A stretch of DNA of 64,000 nt from Alphaproteobacteria bacterium. Its GTDB lineage: Bacteria; Pseudomonadota; Alphaproteobacteria; Oceanibaculales; Oceanibaculaceae. Shown here piece by piece: positions 49,715 through 58,223 of the stretch; within the stretch, counting starts at the first letter, position 1, and each line of letters opens with the position of its first letter. The stretch spans positions 1 to 64,000 of the forward strand of contig JAHJHR010000012.1 of the NCBI GenBank assembly GCA_018823745.1. Reading direction: 5' to 3'. The position numbers were made by a program, and so were the translations under genes. The notes below the pieces were generated by a model. That model searched no databases. It was not told the DNA's origin and saw only the letters and a program-made list of their open reading frames with translations.

Positions 49715-50417
49715 GACCATGAATATCGTCTCCCCCGCCAAAGGCGCCCGCGCTGTCGAGCAGGCCTATGACTTCCTGAAGAATGCCATTCTATCGGGGG
49801 AGTTCACGGCGCGCATGCATCTGCGCGAAGGTGCCATCGCAACCCAGCTCGGCCTCAGCCGCACACCGGTGCGCGAGGCCTTTCGCCGGCTGGGTGCGGA
49901 GGGCTGGCTGGAGATCACGCCGAATGCCGGGGCAAAGGTGGCGGAATGGTCGCCGCGCGACATCGAGGAAGTCTTCGAGGTGCGCATGCTGATAGAATCG
50001 CGGGTCGCCGGCCGCGCCGCCCAGCGCGCCACCGAGGCACAGATCGCGCGCCTGCGCGCCCTGGCCGAACAGATGAGTGCGATGGCCGAGTGCCCGGTCG
50101 ACAAGGTGCTGGACGAGCGTTCAGCCGTGAATGCCCAGTTCCACGATCTGCTGGTCGAGGCGGCCGGCAGCCAGCGGCTGAAGCGCCTGCTGGATCTGGT
50201 CGTCGAGATACCGATGGTGAAATGGGTGTTTGGCAGCTACCAGCCGGCGGAAGTGCGGCGCAGCGCCGCCCACCATCACGAGATCGTCGCCGCCGTGGAG
50301 GCGCATGACGCCGAATGGGCAAGTGCGGCGATGAAAAGCCACATCCTGTCCGCCCATCATGCGGTGATGCGCCGCCTGCGGGAACTGGATGGCCTGCCAA
50401 AACAAGAGCAATTGTGA
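49713..50417 (+). CDS. GntR-family (FCD) regulator of the CoA-transferase/lyase genes
   Basis: One-component repressor of about 234 aa. N-terminal winged HTH (AILSGEFTARMHLREGAI followed by ATQLGLSRTPVREAFRRLG) and a C-terminal all-helical FCD domain (DIEEVFEVRMLIESRVAGRAA; NAQFHDLLVEAAGS; AAHHHEIVAAVEAHD, with His residues of the metal/carboxylate pocket). ATG at 49713 or 49719 are both possible and neither has a Shine-Dalgarno; the start overlaps an operator box, which suggests a leaderless or tightly autorepressed gene. CaiB gene follows after 7 bp, so co-expression is expected. Confidence 0.93.
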   Translation: MTMNIVSPAKGARAVEQAYDFLKNAILSGEFTARMHLREGAIATQLGLSRTPVREAFRRLGAEGWLEITPNAGAKVAEWSPRDIEEVFEVRMLIESRVAGRAAQRATEAQIARLRALAEQMSAMAECPVDKVLDERSAVNAQFHDLLVEAAGSQRLKRLLDLVVEIPMVKWVFGSYQPAEVRRSAAHHHEIVAAVEAHDAEWASAAMKSHILSAHHAVMRRLRELDGLPKQEQL

Positions 50418-50424
50418 GGAAACG

Positions 50425-51627
50425 ATGGAAGTGAAATCCGGCCCCCTGGCCGATCTGCGCGTCGTCGAACTGGGTCAGCTGATCGCCGGGCCGTTCTGCG
50501 GCCAGCTGCTGGCCGATTTCGGCGCCGATGTGGTGAAGATCGAACAGCCCGGCGTTGGCGACCCGATGCGTGAATGGGGCCGCGAGAAGGCCCATGGCAA
50601 GACGCTCTGGTGGCCGCTGATCGCCCGCAACAAGAAGTCGGTCACCTGCAATCTGCGCGTGCCCGAAGGCCAGGCCATCGCCCGAGAACTGATCGCCAAG
50701 GCCGATATCCTGATCGAGAATTTCCGCCCCGGCACGATGGAGCGCTGGGGTCTGGGCTATGAGGAGCTGTCGGCGATCAACCCGCGCCTGATCATGGTGC
50801 GGGTCTCCGGCTATGGCCAGACCGGCCCCTACTCCCAGCGCGCCGGCTATGGCGCGATCGGCGAGGCGATGGGCGGGTTGCGCTATGTGATCGGCGATCC
50901 CTCCACCCCGCCCTCGCGTGCCGGCATCGCCATTGGCGATACGCTGGCCGCCATGCATGCCGCCTTCGGCGCGGTGATGGCGGTGAATGCCCGCCACCGC
51001 ACCGGACGCGGCCAGGTGGTCGACAGCGCGATCTACGAGGCGGTGCTGAACTTCATGGAAAGCATCGTCATCGAATATGACAAGACCGGCTATATCCGCG
51101 AGCGCACCGGGCCGATCCTGCCGAACATCTCACCCAGCAACATCTATCCGACGGCCGACGACCAGCAGATCCTGATTGGCGCCAATCAGGACACGGTGTT
51201 CAAGCGCCTGGCCAAGGCGATGGGCCAGGCCGAGCTGGGCGATGATCCGCGCTATGCCACCCATGGCGCGCGCGGCCAGCACCAGAAGGAGCTGGACGAC
51301 ATCATCGCCAAATGGACCGCCACGGTGAACGCGGCCGAGCTGCTGGACCTGCTGGAGGAAAGTGGCGTACCGTCCGGTCGCATCTACCGCGCGCCGGAAA
51401 TGCTGGAGGATGCGCATTTCAAGGCACGCAACGCCATCGTCCGGCTGATGCATCCGGAATTCGGCGAGGTGGCGATGCAGAACGTCGCCCCGCGTTTGTC
51501 CGACACCCCGGGCTCGGTGCGCCATTGCGGGCCGGAACTGGGCCAGCACACCGATGAAATTCTGACCGGCGATCTGGGCTACAGCGCCGAGAAGATCGCC
51601 ACCCTGCGCACGACCGGTATCGTCTGA
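50425..51627 (+). CDS. CaiB/BaiF family (class III) CoA-transferase
   Basis: Transfers CoA between acids, here probably succinyl-CoA to a branched hydroxydicarboxylate. The protein (400 aa) has LRVVELGQLIAGPFCGQLLADFGADVVKIE, the catalytic Asp region in NFRPGTMERWGLGYEEL, MVRVSGYGQTGPYSQRAGYG, and the C-terminal PSGRIYRAPEMLEDAHF. ATG at 50425 with GAGGA about six bases upstream. It is translated directly after the GntR gene and opposite the HMG-CoA-lyase-like gene, an arrangement that suggests activation and cleavage of the same substrate. Confidence 0.93.
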   Translation: MEVKSGPLADLRVVELGQLIAGPFCGQLLADFGADVVKIEQPGVGDPMREWGREKAHGKTLWWPLIARNKKSVTCNLRVPEGQAIARELIAKADILIENFRPGTMERWGLGYEELSAINPRLIMVRVSGYGQTGPYSQRAGYGAIGEAMGGLRYVIGDPSTPPSRAGIAIGDTLAAMHAAFGAVMAVNARHRTGRGQVVDSAIYEAVLNFMESIVIEYDKTGYIRERTGPILPNISPSNIYPTADDQQILIGANQDTVFKRLAKAMGQAELGDDPRYATHGARGQHQKELDDIIAKWTATVNAAELLDLLEESGVPSGRIYRAPEMLEDAHFKARNAIVRLMHPEFGEVAMQNVAPRLSDTPGSVRHCGPELGQHTDEILTGDLGYSAEKIATLRTTGIV

Positions 51628-51646
51628 CGTTACCGCGCCGAACGAG

Positions 51647-51679
51647 AAAAGCCCGCGGCCTTTCGGTCGCGGGCTTTTT
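51647..51679. terminator. Bidirectional terminator between caiB and the TRAP operon
   Basis: AAAAGCCCGCGGCC pairs with GGTCGCGGGCTTTTT around TTTC (one G-U pair), with A- and T-runs, between two convergent transcription units. Confidence 0.92.
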
Positions 51680-51695
51680 GTTGTTCCCCTGCTTC

Positions 51696-52973
51696 CTAGA
51701 AAAGCTGGAAGGGGATGTAGAGAACGATCTGCGGCAGCAGATAGATCAGCAGGACGCTGAACAGCATGATGAAAATATAGGGCAACACGCCGCTGACGAC
51801 GGTACTGAGCTGTGCTTTCGCCACTGCCTGGATGACGAACAGGTTCAGCCCCACCGGCGGGGTGATCAGCGCTATCTCGATCAGCAGCACGAAGAAGATG
51901 CCGAACCAGATCGGATCGACGCCCAGCGCCAGCACGGTCGGAAACAGCACCGGCACCATGATCAGCAGCATCGACAGGCTTTCCAGGAACAGCCCGATCA
52001 CCAGCAGGATGCCGGTCACGATCAGCAGGAACAGCCATTGCTCCGACACATGCGTATCAACCAGCGCCGAGACCATGTTGGGAATCTGGTACAGGGTGAT
52101 CGCCTTGCCGAAAATCTTCGCGCCCACCACCACCAGGAACAGCACCACGGTTGTGCGCAGGGCGGAGATTGTCGCCTCAACGGCGATCTTCCAGGTCAGC
52201 GTCCGCAGGATCACGCCGGTGATCAGCAGCGCCATGATGAAGCCGATGGCCGCCGCCTCGGTCGGCGTGAAGATACCGGCATAGATGCCGGTGATGATCA
52301 CCACCGCCAGCAGCAGCGTCGGGAAGGCGCGGATGGTCGATTCACGCCGCTCCGTCCAGCTTGCCCGGCCCAGCCTGTCGTAATTGCCGGTATACATCGA
52401 ATGGCCGACGACGAAGATGCCGAACAGCACGATCAGCAGGATGCCCGGGCCAATGCCGGCCAGGAACAGGCTGCCGATGCTCTCCTCGGTAATCACGCCA
52501 TAGACGATCAGCGGAATCGAGGGCGGGATGATGATGCCCAGCGTCCCGCCGGCCGCCAGCAGGCCCAGCGTGAAGCTGCGCTTGTAGCCGCGCGCCGTCA
52601 TCTCCGGCACCGCGACAGTGCCGATGGTGGCGGCGGTGGCGACGGAGCTGCCGCTGATTGCCGAGAAGATGCCGCAGGACAGCAGCGTGGCGACGCCCAG
52701 CCCGCCCGGCCAGTGGCCAACCCAGCTCTGCACCGCCCGGAAAAGGTCCTTGCCGACACCGCCGCGCAGCAGGATGTTCGACATCAGCAGGAACATTGGC
52801 ACCGACAGCAGCACGAAATTGTCGACGGCGCTCAGCATGTTCTGGGCCACCATGATCAGCGGCAGACCATGGGCGATCAGCATCACCGTGCCCATCGACA
52901 TAAGCACGAAAGCGACGGGCAGGCCGCTGAACAGCAGCAGAAGCAGCCCGCCCAGAATGATGAACAGCGTCAC
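51696..52973 (-). CDS. TRAP transporter large membrane subunit DctM
   Basis: The 425-aa, about 12-helix permease of a tripartite ATP-independent periplasmic transporter, which moves the substrate using a sodium or proton gradient. Typical are LSVPMFLLMSNILLRGGVGKDLF, ISGSSVATAATIGTVAVPEM, and LGIIIPPSIPLIVYGVITEESIG. The C-terminal half has ITPPVGLNLFVIQAVAKA. It overlaps dctQ by four bases. The complete P, Q, M set is encoded here, so the transporter is probably functional; families with FCD-GntR control often carry C4/C5 dicarboxylates or aromatic acids. Confidence 0.95.
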   Translation of the reverse strand: MTLFIILGGLLLLLFSGLPVAFVLMSMGTVMLIAHGLPLIMVAQNMLSAVDNFVLLSVPMFLLMSNILLRGGVGKDLFRAVQSWVGHWPGGLGVATLLSCGIFSAISGSSVATAATIGTVAVPEMTARGYKRSFTLGLLAAGGTLGIIIPPSIPLIVYGVITEESIGSLFLAGIGPGILLIVLFGIFVVGHSMYTGNYDRLGRASWTERRESTIRAFPTLLLAVVIITGIYAGIFTPTEAAAIGFIMALLITGVILRTLTWKIAVEATISALRTTVVLFLVVVGAKIFGKAITLYQIPNMVSALVDTHVSEQWLFLLIVTGILLVIGLFLESLSMLLIMVPVLFPTVLALGVDPIWFGIFFVLLIEIALITPPVGLNLFVIQAVAKAQLSTVVSGVLPYIFIMLFSVLLIYLLPQIVLYIPFQLF

Positions 52974-53485
52974 TTATGCATCTCCTCTACCCGGAAGACG
53001 GGGGCTTCCACGAAGGGCAGCCGGATCAGGTTGAGGAGCGCCTGGACAGCCAGCAGGGCGAAGCCCACCACCACCGGCAATTCGACGATCCAGTTCGGCA
53101 GGGCCAGCATGGTCGGCTGCCGGCGGCCAAGCGCGATGGAATCGGCGACGATGTCGCTGCCCAGCACGACCACCAGGATCGAAATGGCGATGATGACCAG
53201 AAGTGAGAAAGCCTCCGCGATGCGCCGGCCTGTCGGCCCGAGCAGGCCGATGACGGCGGTGATGCGGATCATCTCGCCGCTGCGCAGCACATAGGCCAGC
53301 GCGAAATAGGTGAACCAGACCTGAAAGGTGATCGCGTAATCATGGATCCAGATGGTCGGCGCATTGAAGAAGTAACGGGCGCAGACCTCGTAGGACAAGA
53401 TCAGCCCGGTAGCAAAAAGAAGCCCGGCGCTCAGATAGCCGAGACTGTCGGATATCGCGCCGCAGATCGCGCCAATCCGTCCCAT
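52970..53485 (-). CDS. TRAP transporter small membrane subunit DctQ
   Basis: Four-helix integral protein of 171 aa bridging the periplasmic receptor and the DctM permease. Segments are about SDSLGYLSAGLLFATGLILSYEV, AITFQVWFTYFALAYVL, and two C-terminal helices ending in the FVEAPVFRVEEM tail. ATG at 53485 has GGGAGG five bases upstream. It lies between dctP and dctM, with a stem-loop just upstream. Confidence 0.93.
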   Translation of the reverse strand: MGRIGAICGAISDSLGYLSAGLLFATGLILSYEVCARYFFNAPTIWIHDYAITFQVWFTYFALAYVLRSGEMIRITAVIGLLGPTGRRIAEAFSLLVIIAISILVVVLGSDIVADSIALGRRQPTMLALPNWIVELPVVVGFALLAVQALLNLIRLPFVEAPVFRVEEMHK

Positions 53486-53516
53486 GGCAGCCTCCCGAAA
53501 GGGAAAAGAAGGAAAA

Positions 53517-53540
53517 GGCCCCGCCGTGAAGGGCGGGGCC
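53517..53540 (-). terminator. Intercistronic stem-loop between dctP and dctQ
   Basis: GGCCCCGCC and GGCGGGGCC form a perfect nine-bp stem around GTGAAG. On the minus strand it is followed by TTTTCCTTCTTTTCC. This can partly stop or stabilise transcripts after dctP, so that the periplasmic receptor is made in excess over the membrane parts. Confidence 0.7.
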
Positions 53541-53549
53541 ATGCGGGCG

Positions 53550-54548
53550 CTATTGCAGCTTGCGCAGTTCTTCGATCAGCTTCTTGCCGGTCTCGCCGGA
53601 ATCCTTGACGAAAGCATCGACCGACGGCTCGGCCGCCTTCTTCCACAAGGCCAGCTCGTCGGGGGTCAGGTTGACGACCTTCATCTTCGTATTCTCGGTC
53701 AGCCATTTCTCCGCTTCGATATTCGCCTTCTCGGTGCTGGCCCGCATCTTCATCTCGGCGGCCTGTGCAGCCTTGGTGATCCACGCCTTCTCCTGGTCGC
53801 TCAGCTTCTTCCAGGTGAGCTCGCTGATGACGATGAGGAATTCGGTATGGGCGTGGTTGGTGATGGTGATCGAATCCATCACCTCGAAGATCTTGCGGCT
53901 CTTGGTGGCCGTGGTGCCGGTCATGCCGACATCGACGGTGCCGCGCTGATAGGCGATGAACTGCTCGGAACCGCCGACCTTGACCGGCGAGGCGCCCAGC
54001 GCGTTGATGAAGTCGCCCGAGGGCTTGCCCAGCACGCGGACCTTCTTGCCCTTGATGTCGGCCGGAGTGCGGATTTCGCCGCGCCGCGCCAGCAACTGCA
54101 CGGCGCCGTAATCCTGGTACCAGAGCACGCGCGTGCCGGTCTTCAGGATTTCATCGTCGATCAGCTTGCGCACCGGGCTGGACGGATCGACCGCCTTGGC
54201 CAGGGTCTTGTAGTCCGGGAACATGAAGGCGACGCTGAACACGGCAGCCGACGGGATCGTGCCGGCATATTCGTCGACCAGCACCATGCCCATGTCGATG
54301 GCACCGGAGGCTACCGCCTGCGGCACCTCATTGCCCTTGTAGAGCTGTGCCGAATCATAGATTTCCAGCTTCAGCGCGCCATTGCTCTCCTTCTCCATCT
54401 GCTCCTTGAAGAACAGCACATTCTGGCCGAGCTCATGGTTGGTGGCGATCTGCAGCGTGATGCGCAGCGTGCGCTCCGCCATCGCCTGGCTGTAGGAACC
54501 GATGGCCAGGGTTACGGCCATTGCAGATGTCAGCAATAAACGTTTCAT
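53550..54548 (-). CDS. TRAP transporter periplasmic receptor DctP
   Basis: Solute receptor of 332 aa. Signal peptide (KRLLLTSAMAVTLAIGSYSQAMA) is followed by the DctP fold: LRITLQIATNHELGQNVLFF, LKLEIYDSAQLYKGNEVPQAV, DIKGKKVRVLG (the conserved region near the carboxylate-binding Arg), VDVGMTGTTATKSRKIFEVMD. The ligand is unknown, but the carboxylate-clamp Arg pattern is kept. It follows the LeuC-like gene by 64 bp on the same strand, so uptake and catabolic genes may share a transcript. Confidence 0.95.
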   Translation of the reverse strand: MKRLLLTSAMAVTLAIGSYSQAMAERTLRITLQIATNHELGQNVLFFKEQMEKESNGALKLEIYDSAQLYKGNEVPQAVASGAIDMGMVLVDEYAGTIPSAAVFSVAFMFPDYKTLAKAVDPSSPVRKLIDDEILKTGTRVLWYQDYGAVQLLARRGEIRTPADIKGKKVRVLGKPSGDFINALGASPVKVGGSEQFIAYQRGTVDVGMTGTTATKSRKIFEVMDSITITNHAHTEFLIVISELTWKKLSDQEKAWITKAAQAAEMKMRASTEKANIEAEKWLTENTKMKVVNLTPDELALWKKAAEPSVDAFVKDSGETGKKLIEELRKLQ

Positions 54549-54612
54549 GGGTAGTCCTCCCTAATATCCGCCTTTGTGGCGGGTTGTTGGTGCTGTACTG
54601 GCGGAAACCGCC

Positions 54613-55872
54613 TCAGGGCAAGAACTCCCTGGGGTCGGTCAACCGCCCGTTCACGGCGCTGGCCGCCACGGTGGCCGGCGAGCCAAGATAGATTTTTGCA
54701 TCCCTGTTGCCCATGCGGCCCAAGAAATTGCGGCTGGATGATGCAATGCAGACCTCCGTTTCCGCAAGGACACCTTGGTGGATGCCGGCGCAGGCACCGC
54801 AGCCCGGCGTGGTGACGACACAGCCGGCCTCGACCAGAATCTCGATCACGCCTTCCCGCAAGGCCCGCCGGTAGACCGCCTTGGAGGCAGGGGTGACGAT
54901 CATCCGCACTCCCGGCGCGACCTGCCGGCCTTTCAGGATCGCAGCAGCCGCCGCCAGATCCTCGAAGCGGCCATTGGTACAGGTGCCCAGGAAGGCCTGG
55001 TTGATCGCCAGCGGTTCGATGTCACCGACGGCATGGACGTTATCCACCTTGTTCGGTGCCGAAAGCATCGGCCCGATGGTGGACAGGTCAATCGTGTGGC
55101 TGGCGGCATAGCGCGCATCGGCATCCGGCTGTGGCATGTCGCCAACCTCGATGCCCAGCGAGGCGTAATGCGCACGGGTCACTTCGTCGCCCGGCACCAC
55201 GGCGAATTTCGCCCCCATCTCGATGCCCATATTGCACAAGGTCATGCGCTCCGGGATCGACAGATGCGCCAGCGCCGGCCCGTGATACTCGACCGAGCTG
55301 TAGAGCGCGCCTCGTGCCGAGATGCGCTGCAGGATCGCCAGCACGATGTCCTTCGCCGCCGAGCCGGGCGGCAGCCTTCCCTCCAGAGTGATCTTCACCG
55401 ATTCCGGCACCCGGAACCACAGCTTGCCATGGGCCCAGAGATAGGCCATCTCGGCCACGCCGATGCCGCAGCCGACCGCGCCGACAGCGCCGATGGTGCA
55501 GGTATGGGAATCGGTGTTGGTGACCATATGGCCCGGCCGCACGAAGCCCTGCTCCACGGCGATCTGGTGCGAGATGCCCTCGCCTACATCGAACAGCTTG
55601 TCGATGCCGAATTTGGCGCACAACTCGCGCCCGACGCGCTGCACATGGGCGTGCAGCGGCGTGTCAGCCGGCGAATAATGGTCGTAGAACAGCGCGATCC
55701 GGCTGGGATCGGCGATCTTCTCCACATTGTGCAGCCGGAAATAGCGGTCGACCAGGCCGATGCCATCATCCAGGCTGAAGGTCCAGTCCGGCCCGATCTC
55801 GATGAATTCCCCTGCCGTCACCGGTCGGCCAGCCAGCCGGCCCATAATCTTCTCAGCCAGCGTGTGCGGCAT
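54613..55872 (-). CDS. LeuC-like aconitase-superfamily large subunit
   Basis: Large subunit of a two-part hydro-lyase (419 aa, the short archaeal-style LeuC/homoaconitase type). [4Fe-4S] ligands are in GTCTNGRFEDL and TTPGCGACAG. Others are DHYSPADTPL and VTNTDSHTCTIGAVGAVGCG. With LeuD next to it and no leuA or leuB nearby, this is likely a catabolic paralogue such as dimethylmaleate hydratase, citraconase or a 2-alkylmaleate hydratase. ATG at 55872 has GGGAGG five bases upstream; it overlaps the LeuD-like gene by 20 bp. Confidence 0.93.
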   Translation of the reverse strand: MPHTLAEKIMGRLAGRPVTAGEFIEIGPDWTFSLDDGIGLVDRYFRLHNVEKIADPSRIALFYDHYSPADTPLHAHVQRVGRELCAKFGIDKLFDVGEGISHQIAVEQGFVRPGHMVTNTDSHTCTIGAVGAVGCGIGVAEMAYLWAHGKLWFRVPESVKITLEGRLPPGSAAKDIVLAILQRISARGALYSSVEYHGPALAHLSIPERMTLCNMGIEMGAKFAVVPGDEVTRAHYASLGIEVGDMPQPDADARYAASHTIDLSTIGPMLSAPNKVDNVHAVGDIEPLAINQAFLGTCTNGRFEDLAAAAAILKGRQVAPGVRMIVTPASKAVYRRALREGVIEILVEAGCVVTTPGCGACAGIHQGVLAETEVCIASSSRNFLGRMGNRDAKIYLGSPATVAASAVNGRLTDPREFLP

Positions 55873-56362
55873 GGTTGCCTCCCATTTTCTGCTCATGTGC
55901 CGCCCACAACCCGCCGGCCGTCAGGATCGCCAGCAATTCCGGTGACAGCGAGGTAAAGGCAATCAGCCGGTCACCGAGCTTCGCCCCGCCAGCCGCCAGA
56001 TCGACCTCGACAGGCACCCCATCGACGACCGCATCGGCCAGCTCCGGCGAGACGATCACCGGCAGGCCGGTATTGATCGAATTGCGGAAGAAGATGCGGG
56101 AGAAGGATTTGGCGACGACCAGCTTCACCCCGGCCCCGATCAGCGAGGTGACGGCATGCTCGCGCGATGAGCCGCAGCCGAAATTCCACCCTGCCGCCAG
56201 CACGCCGCCGGCGCAGACCTGGTCGCGAAACGCCGCACCCAGCGGCTCGAACAGATATTTCGCCTGCTCCTTCGGGTCGAGGATGGCGAGGTAGCGCGCC
56301 GGGAAGATGATATCGGTGTCGATATCGTCGCCGATGGTGGTGACGGTGCCGGAAACTTTCAT
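55853..56362 (-). CDS. LeuD-like aconitase-superfamily small subunit
   Basis: Swivelling small subunit (169 aa) of the same hydro-lyase. Diagnostic are DDIDTDIIFPARYL, FGCGSSREHAV (active serine loop) and FRNSINTGLPVI. In archaeal-type enzymes the residues after YL in the substrate loop set specificity (YLRT in homoaconitase; others in isopropylmalate isomerase); here the loop reads YLAILDP, matching neither, so the substrate is unlikely to be isopropylmalate. It overlaps the large-subunit gene by 20 bp and starts five bases after the lyase stop. Confidence 0.93.
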   Translation of the reverse strand: MKVSGTVTTIGDDIDTDIIFPARYLAILDPKEQAKYLFEPLGAAFRDQVCAGGVLAAGWNFGCGSSREHAVTSLIGAGVKLVVAKSFSRIFFRNSINTGLPVIVSPELADAVVDGVPVEVDLAAGGAKLGDRLIAFTSLSPELLAILTAGGLWAAHEQKMGGNHAAHAG

Positions 56363-56367
56363 GGCAC

Positions 56368-57222
56368 TCAGCTTCCGGGCGCGGCGTATTTGCGGTCGAA
56401 CTCCCACACTTCCGGGAAACCGATCACCTCGTTGAACTTGGAGAAATCATAGATCGGCGTGGTGTTTTCCTTGCCCGCCGCCAGATCATTGAAGGCATCC
56501 TCCAGCGCCCGTGCCGCCGCCAGGAAGCCCAGCCCCGGATAGATCGCCACGCCGAAGCCCAGCTCGACCAGCTTTTCCTTCGGCAGGATCGGCGTGCTGC
56601 CGCCATGCACCAGATTGATCAGCGTCGGCTTGTCGAAGCGCTTGGCGATCTCCGCCATCTCCGCCTCGCTCTCCGGGCTTTCGATGAAGATGATGTCGGC
56701 ACCGGCCTCGGCATAGGCCTCGCCGCGCCGCAGCGCTTCTTCCAGCCCCAGGCCGGTGCGCGCATCGGTGCGGGCGATGATCAGGAAATCCTCGGAGGAG
56801 CGGGCATCGCTGGCGACGCGGATCTTCTGCGCCATATCGGCCATCGGAATCACCCGGCGGTTCTTGGTGTGACCGCATTTCTTCGGGAATTCCTGGTCTT
56901 CCAGCTGGATCGCGGAGACGCCGGCCTTCTCATAGCCGCGCACCGTGTGGTGCACGTTCAACAGCCCGCCATAACCGGTATCGGCATCGGCGATGACCGG
57001 TTTGTTCGTACCATCGACGATGCGGGCGATGCGCCCGACCATGTCGGTATAGGTGGCGATGCCGGCATCCGGCAGGCCGAGATGCGAGGCCACCGTTCCA
57101 TAGCCGGTGACATAGATCGCATTGGCGCTGGTGCGGTCGGCGATGCGCGCCGAGATCATGTCATAGACGCCGATGCCGGTGACGAATTCGCCACGCTGCA
57201 ATATCTGCCGCAGGGTAGTCAT
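56368..57222 (-). CDS. Isocitrate lyase/PEP mutase-family lyase (2-alkylmalate or methylisocitrate lyase-like)
   Basis: A 284-aa Mg-dependent TIM-barrel enzyme of the ICL/PEPM superfamily, first gene of the minus-strand operon. Seen are YDMISARIADRTSANAIYVTGYG, the DADTGYGGLLNV metal-binding stretch, LEDQEFPKKCGHTKNRRVIP with the catalytic Cys loop (KKCGH), and IIARTDARTGLGLEEALRRG. This pattern fits 2-methylisocitrate lyase, 2,3-dimethylmalate lyase or oxaloacetate decarboxylase. Pairing with LeuCD-like hydratase recalls dimethylmaleate hydratase plus dimethylmalate lyase of nicotinate fermentation, giving propionate and pyruvate. Confidence 0.92.
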   Translation of the reverse strand: MTTLRQILQRGEFVTGIGVYDMISARIADRTSANAIYVTGYGTVASHLGLPDAGIATYTDMVGRIARIVDGTNKPVIADADTGYGGLLNVHHTVRGYEKAGVSAIQLEDQEFPKKCGHTKNRRVIPMADMAQKIRVASDARSSEDFLIIARTDARTGLGLEEALRRGEAYAEAGADIIFIESPESEAEMAEIAKRFDKPTLINLVHGGSTPILPKEKLVELGFGVAIYPGLGFLAAARALEDAFNDLAAGKENTTPIYDFSKFNEVIGFPEVWEFDRKYAAPGS

Positions 57223-57299
57223 GCGCTTCCTCCGTTAGGGCCGTTTCCGCATCCCGGCCCGGTTGTGACACCGGAGGCGATTACGATTATCGGCCTTTT

Positions 57300-57310
57300 T
57301 TGTCATACAA
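57300..57310. promoter_or_regulatory. Candidate FCD-GntR operator
   Basis: TTGT-CAT-ACAA is a perfect inverted repeat and fits the TNGTNNNACNA pattern of FadR-subfamily operators. It lies in the 190 bp between the divergent ICL-family lyase and the second GntR gene. A half copy TTACAA follows 11 bases later. Confidence 0.6.
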
Positions 57311-57413
57311 TATTAGCTTACAATCAAATCACCATCTTCTTGTGTCAACCGGAAACTGACTGGAAGATGGCCTCCCGGAAACCACCCCGGACCCGACAAC
57401 GAGACGAGAGAAG

Positions 57414-58127
57414 ATGCAGACTGGGTATTCCGCCACTGAGACGGTGGACGAAAGCGACAAGCTGACCGGCAAGCGCGGCGAGGCCGTGGAGCGGGTGGCG
57501 CAACAGATTCGCGACGCCATCATCGCCGGCCGCTTCGCCCCCGGGCAGCGGCTGATCACCCGCGAGCTGATGGCCGATCTGGGCTATGGCCGGGGCACGA
57601 TCCGCGAGGCGCTGGGCCGGCTGGCCGCCGACGGGCTGCTCGATCTGGTGCCCAACCAGGGGGCGGCGGTGCGGCGATTCTCGCGCCAGGAGATGCAGGA
57701 CCTCTTCCGCATCCGCGCCGTGCTGGAATCTTTGGCCGCCGAACTCGCGGCGGAGCGCATCAACCATGGCGACAACCGCCGCCAATTCCAGGCCATGCTG
57801 GATTCGGTGGAGCTAAACGAGATGGATTCGGAAGCCGGGTTCTTCGGCAAGAACCTGACCTTCCACCACACCATCCTGAAGATCAGCGGCAATACCGAGC
57901 TGCAGGCGCTGCTGTCGCGCATGCAACTGCCGATCATCATGCTGCAGGTGCAGAACGCCATGCGTACGGAGCAATTCCGTCACTCGACCCGCGAGCACCA
58001 GGACATCGCCGCCGCCATCCTGGCCGGTGACCCGGAACGCGCGCGCCTCTCCATGGAGGCCCATCTGCGCCGCTCCGGCGGCTGGGTCCAGACCCTGCCG
58101 GAAAAACTGTTCAGCCTCGCCCGATAG
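57414..58127 (+). CDS. GntR-family (FCD) regulator of the TRAP/LeuCD/lyase operon
   Basis: A 237-aa repressor with an N-terminal winged HTH (IRDAIIAGRFAPGQRLITRE, LMADLGYGRGTIREALGRLA) and a C-terminal FCD domain (DLFRIRAVLESLAAELAAERI; TFHHTILKISGN; EHQDIAAAILAGD with the pocket His residues). ATG at 57414 follows GAGAGAAG at about five bases. The gene is divergent from the lyase-LeuDC-TRAP operon and is followed by an M20 amidohydrolase gene, so the family of target genes probably includes both directions. Confidence 0.93.
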   Translation: MQTGYSATETVDESDKLTGKRGEAVERVAQQIRDAIIAGRFAPGQRLITRELMADLGYGRGTIREALGRLAADGLLDLVPNQGAAVRRFSRQEMQDLFRIRAVLESLAAELAAERINHGDNRRQFQAMLDSVELNEMDSEAGFFGKNLTFHHTILKISGNTELQALLSRMQLPIIMLQVQNAMRTEQFRHSTREHQDIAAAILAGDPERARLSMEAHLRRSGGWVQTLPEKLFSLAR

Positions 58128-58223
58128 GGGGTGAGGAGGAGACATGCACCAGCCTCCCCTTGGCACCTGCCCGGTCGCGTGCTTTGCTGCCCGCCAATCG
58201 ATTTCCGATAAAGGACAGGCCCG

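Noticed and set aside
51678..53294. Open frame of 538 codons on the plus strand, rich in His/Gln/Asp
   Set aside because: Antisense to dctM and dctQ, whose membrane helices and 4-bp overlap are unambiguous.
54613..56362. Leucine biosynthesis leuCD operon
   Set aside because: No leuA or leuB nearby, short archaeal-type LeuC, unusual LeuD loop, and an operon with a TRAP transporter and an ICL-family lyase all point to catabolism.
56368..57222. Methylcitrate cycle (prp) operon
   Set aside because: There is no methylcitrate synthase gene, and the hydratase is a two-part LeuCD-like enzyme rather than AcnD/PrpD.
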